NCBI GenBank assembly: GCA_031265635.1 | Contig: JAISCK010000157.1 | Span: forward strand, 1-5,250 | Length of the DNA: 5,250 nucleotides | Source of the DNA: Spirochaetaceae bacterium | GTDB taxonomy: Bacteria; Spirochaetota; Spirochaetia; Treponematales; Breznakiellaceae | Reading direction: 5' to 3' | Shown here: positions 1 through 5,126 of the stretch, one piece after another | Numbering within the stretch: position 1 is the first letter of the stretch | Layout: every line of letters starts with the position of its first letter | Program-made: the position numbers and the translations under genes | Notes under the pieces: generated by a model | Seen by the model: the letters and a program-made list of their open reading frames with translations, nothing else | Told to the model about the DNA's origin: nothing | Database searches by the model: none

Positions 1-45
1 CCAGAACTACCGGCAAAATTAAACACTATATTGAAACAGGCTCAG

Positions 46-789
46 TCAACTGCTCCCGGAGAATATCTCCGGTTTGGTAAGATCAACAAATTGGAACCGG
101 TCGTTTACAGCTTTGTATATTTTTCTGTTAAGATCCGCTTCTTCTTTGGGAGTTAAGGTTCTTTGATGACCGGGACGGAGTATCACTCCGTCTGCCGCGA
201 CATAGTAGAGAATTTCGCCCCTGAGCCATATCTCTACAATCCGTATGGCGGAATAACCGTTTGTTTTTAACTGATCAATCAAAGCGCCATATTCGCCCTG
301 GTTCGGCTCCTCATAAAGGGAAAGGACATACTGGCTGTTGTGCGATACTCTTTTTGGGTCCTTGTGGAGAAAATCCGCCATTTTTGCAAGCGAAACAGCA
401 AGCTGGTCCGTGCAGAAAACATAACGTTCCGTATCTAAATCCGGAACGAAAGGGTCCTGGCCGCGCGGGAAAGTCGTCTCACAGTGATTCATCGCGTAAA
501 TTATCATAAATATATCGTAAAAAACACTACACACATCCTTACAGTCCCAGGCGCTAAAAAAGATACGGTCCCTGTCCCGGTACCTTAGTCTATAGCGGCA
601 ATTTAATACCGCGCCGCAGATGGTTTTTTCGTGTTTATTGGAACGGTATTCGTAACTCACTTCGCAATGAAGAGAATTCGTTTCAGTGGTAAGTCTTTTG
701 GCAAGGAATTCCCCGGAGGCCAATCTTAGAATAAGTTTTTCGACCATTTGTTTTTCCATATCCATCAGAACCAGAATAGCTTCTTGCAT
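46..789 (-). CDS. Hypothetical soluble protein, family not recognised
   Basis: Open frame ending in TGA at 48-46. An ATG at 819 would give 257 residues, but I prefer the in-frame ATG at 789 (247 residues). It has GGAG at 798-795 with 5-nt spacing, whereas the 819 ATG has no Shine-Dalgarno and overlaps a promoter-like -10. No signal peptide or clear membrane segment is visible. The N-terminal part is rich in charged residues and Cys (seven Cys overall, not in an obvious zinc-ligand pattern), with a basic patch RYRLRYRDRDR near residues 65-75. The C-terminal part has mixed helix/strand character, including a WLRGEILYYVAADGVILRPG stretch followed by a charged helix (TPKEEADLNRKIYKAVNDRF). I do not recognise the family and assign no function. 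Base composition is visibly more AT-rich than in the pfk operon, and the gene lies beside a broken regulator fragment. Both suggest an acquired or lineage-specific gene (inference). Confidence 0.68.
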   Translation of the reverse strand: MQEAILVLMDMEKQMVEKLILRLASGEFLAKRLTTETNSLHCEVSYEYRSNKHEKTICGAVLNCRYRLRYRDRDRIFFSAWDCKDVCSVFYDIFMIIYAMNHCETTFPRGQDPFVPDLDTERYVFCTDQLAVSLAKMADFLHKDPKRVSHNSQYVLSLYEEPNQGEYGALIDQLKTNGYSAIRIVEIWLRGEILYYVAADGVILRPGHQRTLTPKEEADLNRKIYKAVNDRFQFVDLTKPEIFSGSS

Positions 790-814
790 AACTTCTCCAT
801 ATACCATTTCAGGG

Positions 815-840
815 ATCATACCAGGCTAAATTTGTGTCAA
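815..840 (-). promoter_or_regulatory. Putative promoter of the minus-strand hypothetical gene
   Basis: On the minus strand a perfect TTGACA (840-835) is followed by TATGAT (820-815). The spacer is only 14 nt, shorter than the usual 16-18, so the pair is suspect even though each box is good. If the -10 is real, transcription would start just inside the longest reading frame. That makes the ATG at 789, with its GGAG at 798-795, the natural start. The region is shared with the divergent plus-strand fragment at 878. Confidence 0.35.
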
Positions 841-848
841 GACGGCAA

Positions 849-877
849 ATTTTACCATATTTTACGGAGATTTGAGT
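849..877 (+). promoter_or_regulatory. Leader of the 878 fragment: tandem ATTTTAC repeats and a ribosome binding site
   Basis: ATTTTAC occurs at 849-855 and again at 859-865, exactly one helical turn apart, followed by GGAGA at 866-870, 7 nt before the ATG at 878. A tandem direct repeat overlapping the promoter of an antitoxin-like gene would fit an autoregulatory operator. The repeat is AT-rich and short, so chance is a real alternative. Confidence 0.25.
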
Positions 878-943
878 ATGCCAAAGAAATATCAGAGTGA
901 ACAACTGATGGTTTGCCACCAGGACGCCGTATTAGGGGGGTAG
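878..943 (+). pseudogene. Truncated N-terminus of an HTH antitoxin-like regulator
   Basis: A 21-codon frame with a proper ribosome binding site (GGAGA 866-870). The peptide begins MPKKYQSEQLMVCHQDA and then runs into VLGG and a TAG stop at 941-943. The pattern K-K-Y-x-S-E followed by a V-x-H-x-x-A helix resembles, from memory, the first residues of small HTH (XRE/HigA-type) antitoxin or repressor proteins of about 90-110 residues, where a longer helical segment and the HTH normally follow. Here similarity appears to stop after about residue 17, and the following DNA changes abruptly to GC-rich, hairpin-rich sequence. No toxin frame is seen nearby. Reading: a retained 5' end of a deleted or interrupted toxin-antitoxin or regulator gene. 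Alternatively it is a chance small ORF or a genuine 21-residue peptide. Confidence 0.4.
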
Positions 944-1080
944 GCCGGGACTTTGGCCCGGTCGCAGGGGCGGCCCTTCGAGGCACAATGGCATACAGGG
1001 GCTTTTATATGGCCTACGCCATGCCGCATTAGCGCCGGGACATGCTTCGCACCTGCTCGCATGCATTTATCGGGCGGGTC
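944..1080. other. GC-rich hairpin-rich intergenic stretch, no gene seen
   Basis: Between the broken regulator and the nifU-like stop codon the DNA is GC-rich and unlike the AT-rich sequence just upstream. It holds several short inverted repeats: GCCGGG/CCCGGT (944-949/957-962), ATGGC/GCCAT with a CTAC loop (1009-1013/1018-1022), CATGC/GCATG (1041-1045/1059-1063), and GGGCG/CGCCC across the nifU-like stop codon (1072-1076/1086-1090). None is followed by a T tract on the minus strand, so no clear intrinsic terminator for the nifU-like gene can be called. The clustering looks like a degraded intergenic repeat or insertion scar (inference). Confidence 0.3.
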
Positions 1081-1305
1081 CTAGACGCCCACTACGGCGC
1101 TTACTTCGGGGATTTCCTGTTTAAGATAGGTTTCTATGCCCTGTTTAAGGGTCATTTGGGCCATGGGGCAGCCGCCGCAGGCGCCGGTCAGCTTGACCGA
1201 TACGGTGCCATCATCGGCGACGGACACAAATTCAACATCGCCCCCGTCAGCCTGAAGGCTGGGGCGTACATTTTCCAGTGCACTTTTAACCTGTTCTTCG
1301 AGCAT
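1081..1305 (-). CDS. NifU-like C-terminal domain protein (Fe-S cluster scaffold/carrier)
   Basis: A 74-residue protein consisting of a NifU C-terminal (Nfu-type) domain alone. Family hallmarks are visible in order: the N-terminal helix with VRPSLQADGGDVEFV (13-27), strands through DGTVSVKLTGAC (32-43), the CGGC cluster-binding motif with Cys43 and Cys46 followed by PMAQMTLKQGIE (47-58), and the closing PEVSAVV (66-72). Two such subunits normally bridge one [4Fe-4S] cluster through the CxxC thiols and pass it to cytosolic apoproteins. The length matches single-domain Nfu proteins. The N-terminal IscU-like and central [2Fe-2S] domains of full NifU are absent, so nothing here ties it specifically to nitrogenase. 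The start is set by GAGGAG at 1319-1314, 8 nt upstream. The gene is transcribed divergently from pfk. No cysteine desulfurase or other isc/suf gene is in the window. Confidence 0.93.
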   Translation of the reverse strand: MLEEQVKSALENVRPSLQADGGDVEFVSVADDGTVSVKLTGACGGCPMAQMTLKQGIETYLKQEIPEVSAVVGV

Positions 1306-1327
1306 GGTTTACTCTCCTCGTAGTTTC

Positions 1328-1356
1328 AATATACTTAAAATTGAAGGTTTGTACAA
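1328..1356 (-). promoter_or_regulatory. Putative promoter of the nifU-like gene
   Basis: On the minus strand TTGTAC (1356-1351) and TATATT (1333-1328) are separated by exactly 17 nt. The -10 matches the sigma-70 consensus at 5 of 6 positions. The -35 keeps only the TTG core. A start near 1321 would leave a leader of about 15 nt carrying the GAGGAG ribosome binding site. Confidence 0.5.
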
Positions 1357-1367
1357 TACGAATCCTG

Positions 1368-1396
1368 TGGAGTTTTTGGCATTGCCAAAAACTCCA
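1368..1396. repeat. Perfect 13-bp inverted repeat with 3-nt centre
   Basis: TGGAGTTTTTGGC (1368-1380), ATT, then the exact reverse complement GCCAAAAACTCCA (1384-1396). It sits just upstream of the nifU-like -35 and is separated by one base from a second long palindrome. There is no T tract after it on either strand, and it lies upstream of both flanking genes, so a terminator role is unlikely. It could be an operator, a cruciform-forming site or one unit of a dispersed palindromic repeat. Confidence 0.85.
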
Positions 1397-1397
1397 G

Positions 1398-1431
1398 GCC
1401 CAAAATCCGCCAGGGATGGTGGATTTTGGGC
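1398..1431. repeat. 11-bp inverted repeat extendable to a 14-pair hairpin
   Basis: GCCCAAAATCC (1398-1408) is the exact reverse complement of GGATTTTGGGC (1421-1431). Inside it, G1409-T1420 (wobble), C1410-G1419 and C1411-G1418 can also pair, leaving a six-base loop AGGGAT. The arm GGATTTTGGGC is a near-copy of the arm GGAGTTTTTGGC of the neighbouring palindrome, so the two inverted repeats appear related. The element ends 4 nt before the pfk -35 box. Confidence 0.85.
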
Positions 1432-1435
1432 AGCA

Positions 1436-1464
1436 TTGCAACACTTTCCCCAGGCATATATACT
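1436..1464 (+). promoter_or_regulatory. Putative promoter of the pfk operon
   Basis: TTGCAA (1436-1441) and TATACT (1459-1464) are separated by 17 nt, matching the sigma-70 consensus at 4 of 6 and 5 of 6 positions. A start near 1471 would give a leader of about 32 nt with GAGG at 1492-1495. The -10 lies within ATATACTTAAA (1458-1468), which also occurs at 1329-1339 overlapping the divergent nifU-like -10. Confidence 0.5.
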
Positions 1465-1502
1465 TAAATGTCTGGAAGCGCTTGACAGCGTGAGGGGGGT
1501 CT

Positions 1503-2873
1503 ATGGCTGATGATTTTGATTTTTCTATTGAAGAACTGGGAAGGCGGGGTATTAAATCGCCTATACATTTGTCCAAGGTACAGGGTGATTTTATCGCCAA
1601 TTATGTTACGGATAACAAATTTGTCAGATTGAATGTTGATGTTGTTCCGGGCGCGCAGCCGCCTGTGGAGAAGGCGCGGGTTCTTGAGTGCGCAGGTCCC
1701 AGGGAGATGATTTACTTCTCGCCCCAGCATGTTCACGCGGGTATTGTAAGCTGCGGCGGGCTCTGTCCCGGTCTCAACGATGTTATCAGGGCCATAGTGC
1801 GCTGCCTCTGGTACCGTTACGGGGTAAGGCGGATTTCGGGCATACGTTACGGCTACAAGGGGCTCATCCCCGAATACGGGTTTGATACCAAGGAACTTAC
1901 CCCTGAGGTTGTTGACGATATTCACAAGATTGGGGGAACCGTTCTGGGAAGCGCGAGGGGCGGCGGCAAGCAGGTTACAGAGATTGTTGATTCTATGGAA
2001 AGGCTTAACCTTAATCTGTTCTTCTGCATAGGCGGCGACGGGACCCAGCGGGGCGCGCTGGATATTGCCGAGGAGCTTACCAAACGCAATCTCAAAATTG
2101 CCGTCATAGGGATTCCCAAAACCGTTGACAATGATTTTTCTTTTATCGAGCGTTCTTTTGGGTTTGATACGGCGGTAACCAAGGCTGTCGAAGTAGTAAC
2201 CGCCGCCCACATGGAGGCCCATTCCCAGATTAACGGCATAGGTCTTGTTAAGCTCATGGGCCGCGAATCAGGCTTTATCGCCGCCCATACGGCGCTGGCA
2301 AGCCACGAGGTAAACTTCTGCCTCATACCCGAAGTTCCCTTTGATCTTGAAGGTCCCAATGGTTTTCTCCGCCATCTGGAAAGCCGCCTGATTCGGCGCC
2401 ATCACGCGGTCATTGTTATTGCCGAGGGGGCTTTGCAGGACAAGCTGGTCAAGGAAGTCAAAAAAGACGAATCGGGAAACCTCAAGATGGAAGATGTGGG
2501 CAGGTATCTCAGGGACCGTATAGAGGAGTACTTCAAAACAAAGGGCCGGGAGATTAACCTTAAATACATTGATCCCAGCTATGTGATCCGTTCCGCGCCG
2601 GCGGCTCCGGTTGATTCAATCTACTGCGAAAGGCTGGGTAACGCCGCGGCCCACGCCGCCATGGCCGGCAAGACCAAGGTTATCATCGGTCTTATCAATA
2701 ATGAATTTGTCCATATCCCGATGAAGGCGGCTGTTTCCCGGCGTAACCATGTGGACCCCGAAGGCAATCTCTGGCGGGATACCCTTGACGCCACGAACCA
2801 GCCCATACTGATGATCAATGACGATCCCAGGGGCGCGGACTTTGCAAAACCCGCCGGGGAGAACGATGCTTAA
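1503..2873 (+). CDS. pfkA: 6-phosphofructokinase, group II (PPi-type fold, atypical ATP-dependent clade X-like)
   Basis: 456 residues. The enzyme phosphorylates fructose 6-phosphate to fructose 1,6-bisphosphate in the cytosol, the committing step of glycolysis. Visible motifs: GGLCPGLND (85-93, donor-phosphate loop), GSARGG (149-154), GGDGTQRGA (177-185), PKTVDND (205-211, catalytic base Asp209), MGRESGFIA (252-260, sugar-phosphate binding), PEVPF (276-280) and YIDPSYVIRS (355-364). The length, the roughly 75-residue N-terminal extension before the first loop, and the YIDPSY motif are typical of the group II type, not the 320-residue E. coli PfkA. Gly180 (E. coli Gly104 position) points to ATP, because PPi enzymes have Asp there. 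Lys206 (E. coli Gly124 position) is the PPi-type residue. This Gly+Lys pair is known from trypanosomatid and related atypical ATP-dependent enzymes. The start is set by GAGG 7 nt upstream. It is the first gene of the operon and uses the promoter at 1436-1464. Confidence 0.93.
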   Translation: MADDFDFSIEELGRRGIKSPIHLSKVQGDFIANYVTDNKFVRLNVDVVPGAQPPVEKARVLECAGPREMIYFSPQHVHAGIVSCGGLCPGLNDVIRAIVRCLWYRYGVRRISGIRYGYKGLIPEYGFDTKELTPEVVDDIHKIGGTVLGSARGGGKQVTEIVDSMERLNLNLFFCIGGDGTQRGALDIAEELTKRNLKIAVIGIPKTVDNDFSFIERSFGFDTAVTKAVEVVTAAHMEAHSQINGIGLVKLMGRESGFIAAHTALASHEVNFCLIPEVPFDLEGPNGFLRHLESRLIRRHHAVIVIAEGALQDKLVKEVKKDESGNLKMEDVGRYLRDRIEEYFKTKGREINLKYIDPSYVIRSAPAAPVDSIYCERLGNAAAHAAMAGKTKVIIGLINNEFVHIPMKAAVSRRNHVDPEGNLWRDTLDATNQPILMINDDPRGADFAKPAGENDA

Positions 2874-2876
2874 AGT

Positions 2877-4259
2877 ATGAACTATGTTGCCAGGGGAGAA
2901 GCGTCGCTTGATATTTCCGATGGGGAACTGGACGGGCTTTTCTCCGAAGCCCTTGCCACGGCTCTCAAGGATGTGGGGGATCCCCGCCCTGTACTGATAC
3001 TGCCGCCTGACAGCACACGGCTCCACTCCCGAGCCGGCCTGCTCTGCGATATGGCGGTGCGGGAACTCCTTAAACTGGGTGAAAACAGGGTGGGCGCGGT
3101 GATGCCCGCCCTGGGAACCCACCGGCCCATGAGAGAAGAGGAACGCAAGGTTATGTTCCCCAATACGCCGCCTTCACTTTTCAGGGACCATGACTGGCGT
3201 CATGATGTGGTGGAACTGGGCAGAATCGACGCTTCCTGGGTGGAAAAGGCTTTCGGTTCAAGTTCCCCGGTTTTTTCCATGGACTGGCCGGCGGAAGTCA
3301 ACAAGAGTCTCCAGGACGGAAGTTATTCCCTTATTGTCTCCATAGGCCAAGTGGTTCCCCATGAGGTCATGGGCATGTCCGGCCATGTAAAAAATATTTT
3401 TATCGGCGCCGGCGGGGCCGAATCCATAAACAAGAGCCACTTTCTCGGCGCTTCCTACGGGCTTGAGAATCTTATGGGGCATGCCGATACGCCGGTACGC
3501 GCCCTGCTCGACGAGGCATACAGGCGCTTTGAACATCTGCTTCCCCCGGTGCTGCATGTCCTCACCGTGCTGGGGCCGCGCTCTCCCGGAGAAGCCAGGG
3601 CTTCGGGCAGGGCGCCCGGTTCGCTTGCCCTGCGGGGTTTTTTTGCGGGCTTTGGCAGGGACTGTTTTGAGAGGGCCGCAAAACTGTCCCGGTCCATAAA
3701 TATTGAAGTTCTCGAAAAGCCCATACACAGGGCGGTGGTCTTCCTCGACCCCCAGGAATACAAGAGTACCTGGCTGGGAAACAAGGCCATATACCGCACC
3801 CGCATGGCTATGGCGGATAACGGCGAACTGACCATACTTGCTCCGGCCCTTGACCGTTTCGGCGAAGACCCGGAGATAGACCATCTCATACGGAAATACG
3901 GCTACAGGCCCGCGTCGGACATCATAATGGCCGCCGCCGAAAACCGGGACCTTGCCGCGTCCCTCGGCGCGGCGGCCCATCTGATACACGGTTCAAGCGA
4001 AGGCCGTTTCAGGATACGCTACTGCCCCGGCAGCGGTTTAAGCCGGAAGGAGATTGAATCTGTCGGCTATGAATGGGGCGACATCAATGAATACAGCGAA
4101 CTTCTTGAACGGGGCCTGCCCCGTGGCTGGTGGGTAAAACGTCCCGGCGAAGAACGGATTTTCTGCATCACCAATCCCGCGCTGGGTCTCTGGACCGAAA
4201 AGGCAAAGTTCAAAGACCCCACTGCGAATAAAGAAACCGGAAACCCCGGAGCAGTTTGA
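2877..4259 (+). CDS. LarA-like (DUF2088) nickel-pincer-type racemase/epimerase homologue
   Basis: 460 residues, predicted cytosolic. LarA-family enzymes racemise or epimerise 2-hydroxyacids by hydride transfer to a covalently held nickel-pincer nucleotide. Conserved landmarks in order: DSTR (45-48, LarA Asp72/Arg75 region), GTHRP (80-84, His82 matching catalytic His108), PHEVMGMSGHVKN (161-173, His162 matching catalytic His174 and Lys172 matching cofactor-bearing Lys184), and AGGAESINKSH (178-188, His188 matching nickel ligand His200). In the C-terminal domain YKSTWLGNK (295-303) appears to supply Lys303 for LarA Lys298, but the preceding Gln seems replaced (Leu300). This hints at a substrate other than lactate, so I withhold a gene symbol. 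No larB, larC or larE cofactor genes are in the window. The ATG is 3 nt after the pfk stop. The nearest purine tract (GGAG 2858-2861) is 15 nt away, so translation is probably coupled to pfk. The substrate is unknown. Confidence 0.85.
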   Translation: MNYVARGEASLDISDGELDGLFSEALATALKDVGDPRPVLILPPDSTRLHSRAGLLCDMAVRELLKLGENRVGAVMPALGTHRPMREEERKVMFPNTPPSLFRDHDWRHDVVELGRIDASWVEKAFGSSSPVFSMDWPAEVNKSLQDGSYSLIVSIGQVVPHEVMGMSGHVKNIFIGAGGAESINKSHFLGASYGLENLMGHADTPVRALLDEAYRRFEHLLPPVLHVLTVLGPRSPGEARASGRAPGSLALRGFFAGFGRDCFERAAKLSRSINIEVLEKPIHRAVVFLDPQEYKSTWLGNKAIYRTRMAMADNGELTILAPALDRFGEDPEIDHLIRKYGYRPASDIIMAAAENRDLAASLGAAAHLIHGSSEGRFRIRYCPGSGLSRKEIESVGYEWGDINEYSELLERGLPRGWWVKRPGEERIFCITNPALGLWTEKAKFKDPTANKETGNPGAV

Positions 4260-4272
4260 TTGTTATAGCAAT

Positions 4273-4276
4273 GGAG
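4273..4276 (+). promoter_or_regulatory. Ribosome binding site that fixes the start of the secreted protein
   Basis: GGAG with 6-nt spacing to the ATG at 4283. The frame is open back to a TTG at 4256 overlapping the larA-like stop, but that start would put nine extra residues before the signal peptide and lacks a comparable binding site. Confidence 0.6.
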
Positions 4277-4282
4277 TGTGCA

Positions 4283-4861
4283 ATGAAACATATATGCTTT
4301 GTTATGGTAATCTTTGTCTGCCTTGCGGCCTCAGGCTTTGCCCAAAACAGGGGCGGCCCGGATGACGCGGCACGCCGGAACCGGCGGGAAACCCGGCGGG
4401 AACACCGTGTTCCCGAAACCCTTGCCCTCTCAGGTCCCCTTGAGGTTTTTGACGGCAGAATAGCCCTGAAACAGGGGGACACAGTCTACTTTGTAACGGG
4501 CCTCCAGGGCCTGATAGGTTTTGTGGACGGTCTCAGGGAAGGCTCCCAGGTAGAACTCGAAGGCTATGTCTTTCCCCCTGGCATACCGGAAACCGGAACA
4601 GCGGCCCGCCGCGTATACCGGGTAACAAAACTGACCGTCAACCAGAAAACGTACGAAATCCCCATTGGCACAGCCTTTGCCGGAAGGCGGCCCGGAAACT
4701 CCGGCCCCTTTGCCCCTCAGCCCTTTGGCCGGGGCATGGCCCCCGGAACAGGAGTCCCCGGATGCGGCCCCATGTGGAGCCCCCGCGGTCCCATGCCGCG
4801 CCACAACCGGGATTCCCGGCATACCCGCCGCTGGAACAACGGAACGCCCGGTTCCCTCTAA
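4283..4861 (+). CDS. Small secreted protein with OB-fold-like core and Gly/Pro/Arg-rich tail
   Basis: 192 residues. Residues 1-20 form a Sec signal peptide: one Lys, a hydrophobic core (ICFVMVIFVCLAA) and a signal-peptidase-I site after Gly-Phe-Ala20. No lipobox is evident. The mature protein starts with a very Arg-rich linker (about 24-43), followed by a beta-rich domain (about 45-126) with pattern LALSGPLEVFDGRIALKQGD, YFVTGLQGLIGF, GSQVELEGYVF and VYRVTKLTVNQKTYEI. This suggests a small OB-fold-like barrel, by analogy with periplasmic barrel proteins that bind ligands or peptides (inference). The tail (about 133-192) is low-complexity, rich in Gly, Pro, Arg and His, and ends RRWNNGTPGSL. 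It begins 23 nt after the larA-like stop with its own GGAG, and so is probably the third gene of the operon. No named family is recognised. A role in the periplasm or outer envelope is all that can be supported. Confidence 0.75.
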   Translation: MKHICFVMVIFVCLAASGFAQNRGGPDDAARRNRRETRREHRVPETLALSGPLEVFDGRIALKQGDTVYFVTGLQGLIGFVDGLREGSQVELEGYVFPPGIPETGTAARRVYRVTKLTVNQKTYEIPIGTAFAGRRPGNSGPFAPQPFGRGMAPGTGVPGCGPMWSPRGPMPRHNRDSRHTRRWNNGTPGSL

Positions 4862-5105
4862 ATCATGGAGGGGGCCTGTTTCCCCACTGCTGGCCGCATA
4901 CAGAGCCCTTAGTGTCAGGCCCCGCCCGAAGCAGCGCCCGAGCGAATGCGCAGGGCGTTCTTGCGACAAAGCGACATCTCCCTTACGCAAGCGAGTTCTT
5001 GGGACCCGGTAAAGACCCTTGTCTGGGGAAAAACAATAAATTTTTCCATAATTTTTCGCCATATCAAAGCAAAACCCGCAGTTCGGGCCGTATATATAGG
5101 AAAGA
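4862..5105. other. Non-coding stretch with inverted repeats, no convincing gene
   Basis: Frames through this stretch lack family resemblance or plausible starts. It holds GTTCTTG twice (about 4957-4963 and 4995-5001). Between and overlapping these copies is a CTTGCG/CGCAAG inverted pair (about 4960-4965/4986-4991). There is also CGCCC/GGGCG (4935-4939/4953-4957) and an AT-rich inverted repeat GGAAAAA/TTTTTCC (5027-5033/5041-5047) with a 7-nt loop. The last, followed by ATAATTTTT, is the nearest thing to a terminator for the pfk operon, but its stem is mostly A-T and it lies about 165 nt past the stop codon. Confidence 0.35.
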
Positions 5106-5119
5106 CCGGAATGTTCCGG
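5106..5119. repeat. 14-bp palindrome CCGGAATGTTCCGG, possible operator
   Basis: CCGGAA (5106-5111) and TTCCGG (5114-5119) flank TG. With only 2 nt between the arms it suits a dimeric DNA-binding protein better than an RNA hairpin. It lies 8 nt upstream of the putative -35 of the 5174 gene, a common operator or activator position. No regulator can be named. Confidence 0.45.
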
Positions 5120-5126
5120 CCCCTCA

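Noticed and set aside
1081..1305. Evidence for a nitrogen-fixation cluster
   Set aside because: Only the generic Nfu-type domain is present. No nif structural, regulatory or cofactor genes are in the window.
1042..1323. 93-codon plus-strand frame covering the nifU-like gene
   Set aside because: The minus-strand frame carries the complete NifU C-terminal signature including CGGC, so this is its antisense shadow.
1368..1396. Intrinsic terminator at the 13-bp inverted repeat
   Set aside because: There is no T tract on either strand after the stem, and the site lies upstream of both flanking genes, outside the transcripts expected from the proposed promoters.
1306..1502. Riboswitch or structured leader before pfk
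   Set aside because: The strong hairpins are upstream of the predicted transcription start, leaving only about 32 nt of leader with no room for an aptamer.
1464..2222. Long minus-strand open frame opposite pfk
   Set aside because: It is antisense to a well-conserved phosphofructokinase, has no family resemblance and no convincing start. It is a shadow of the coding strand.
3258..3989. 243-codon minus-strand frame opposite the larA-like gene
   Set aside because: All LarA landmarks lie in the plus-strand frame. The antisense product is compositionally odd and has no recognisable motif.
5027..5047. GGAAAAA/TTTTTCC as the operon terminator
   Set aside because: The stem is mostly A-T with only two G-C pairs, its T run is inside the stem, and it lies far from the stop codon. 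Not strong enough to list as a terminator.
4430..5062. 210-codon minus-strand frame opposite the secreted protein
   Set aside because: It overlaps a plus-strand gene with a clear signal peptide and ribosome binding site. The antisense frame is a consequence of GC-rich codon use.
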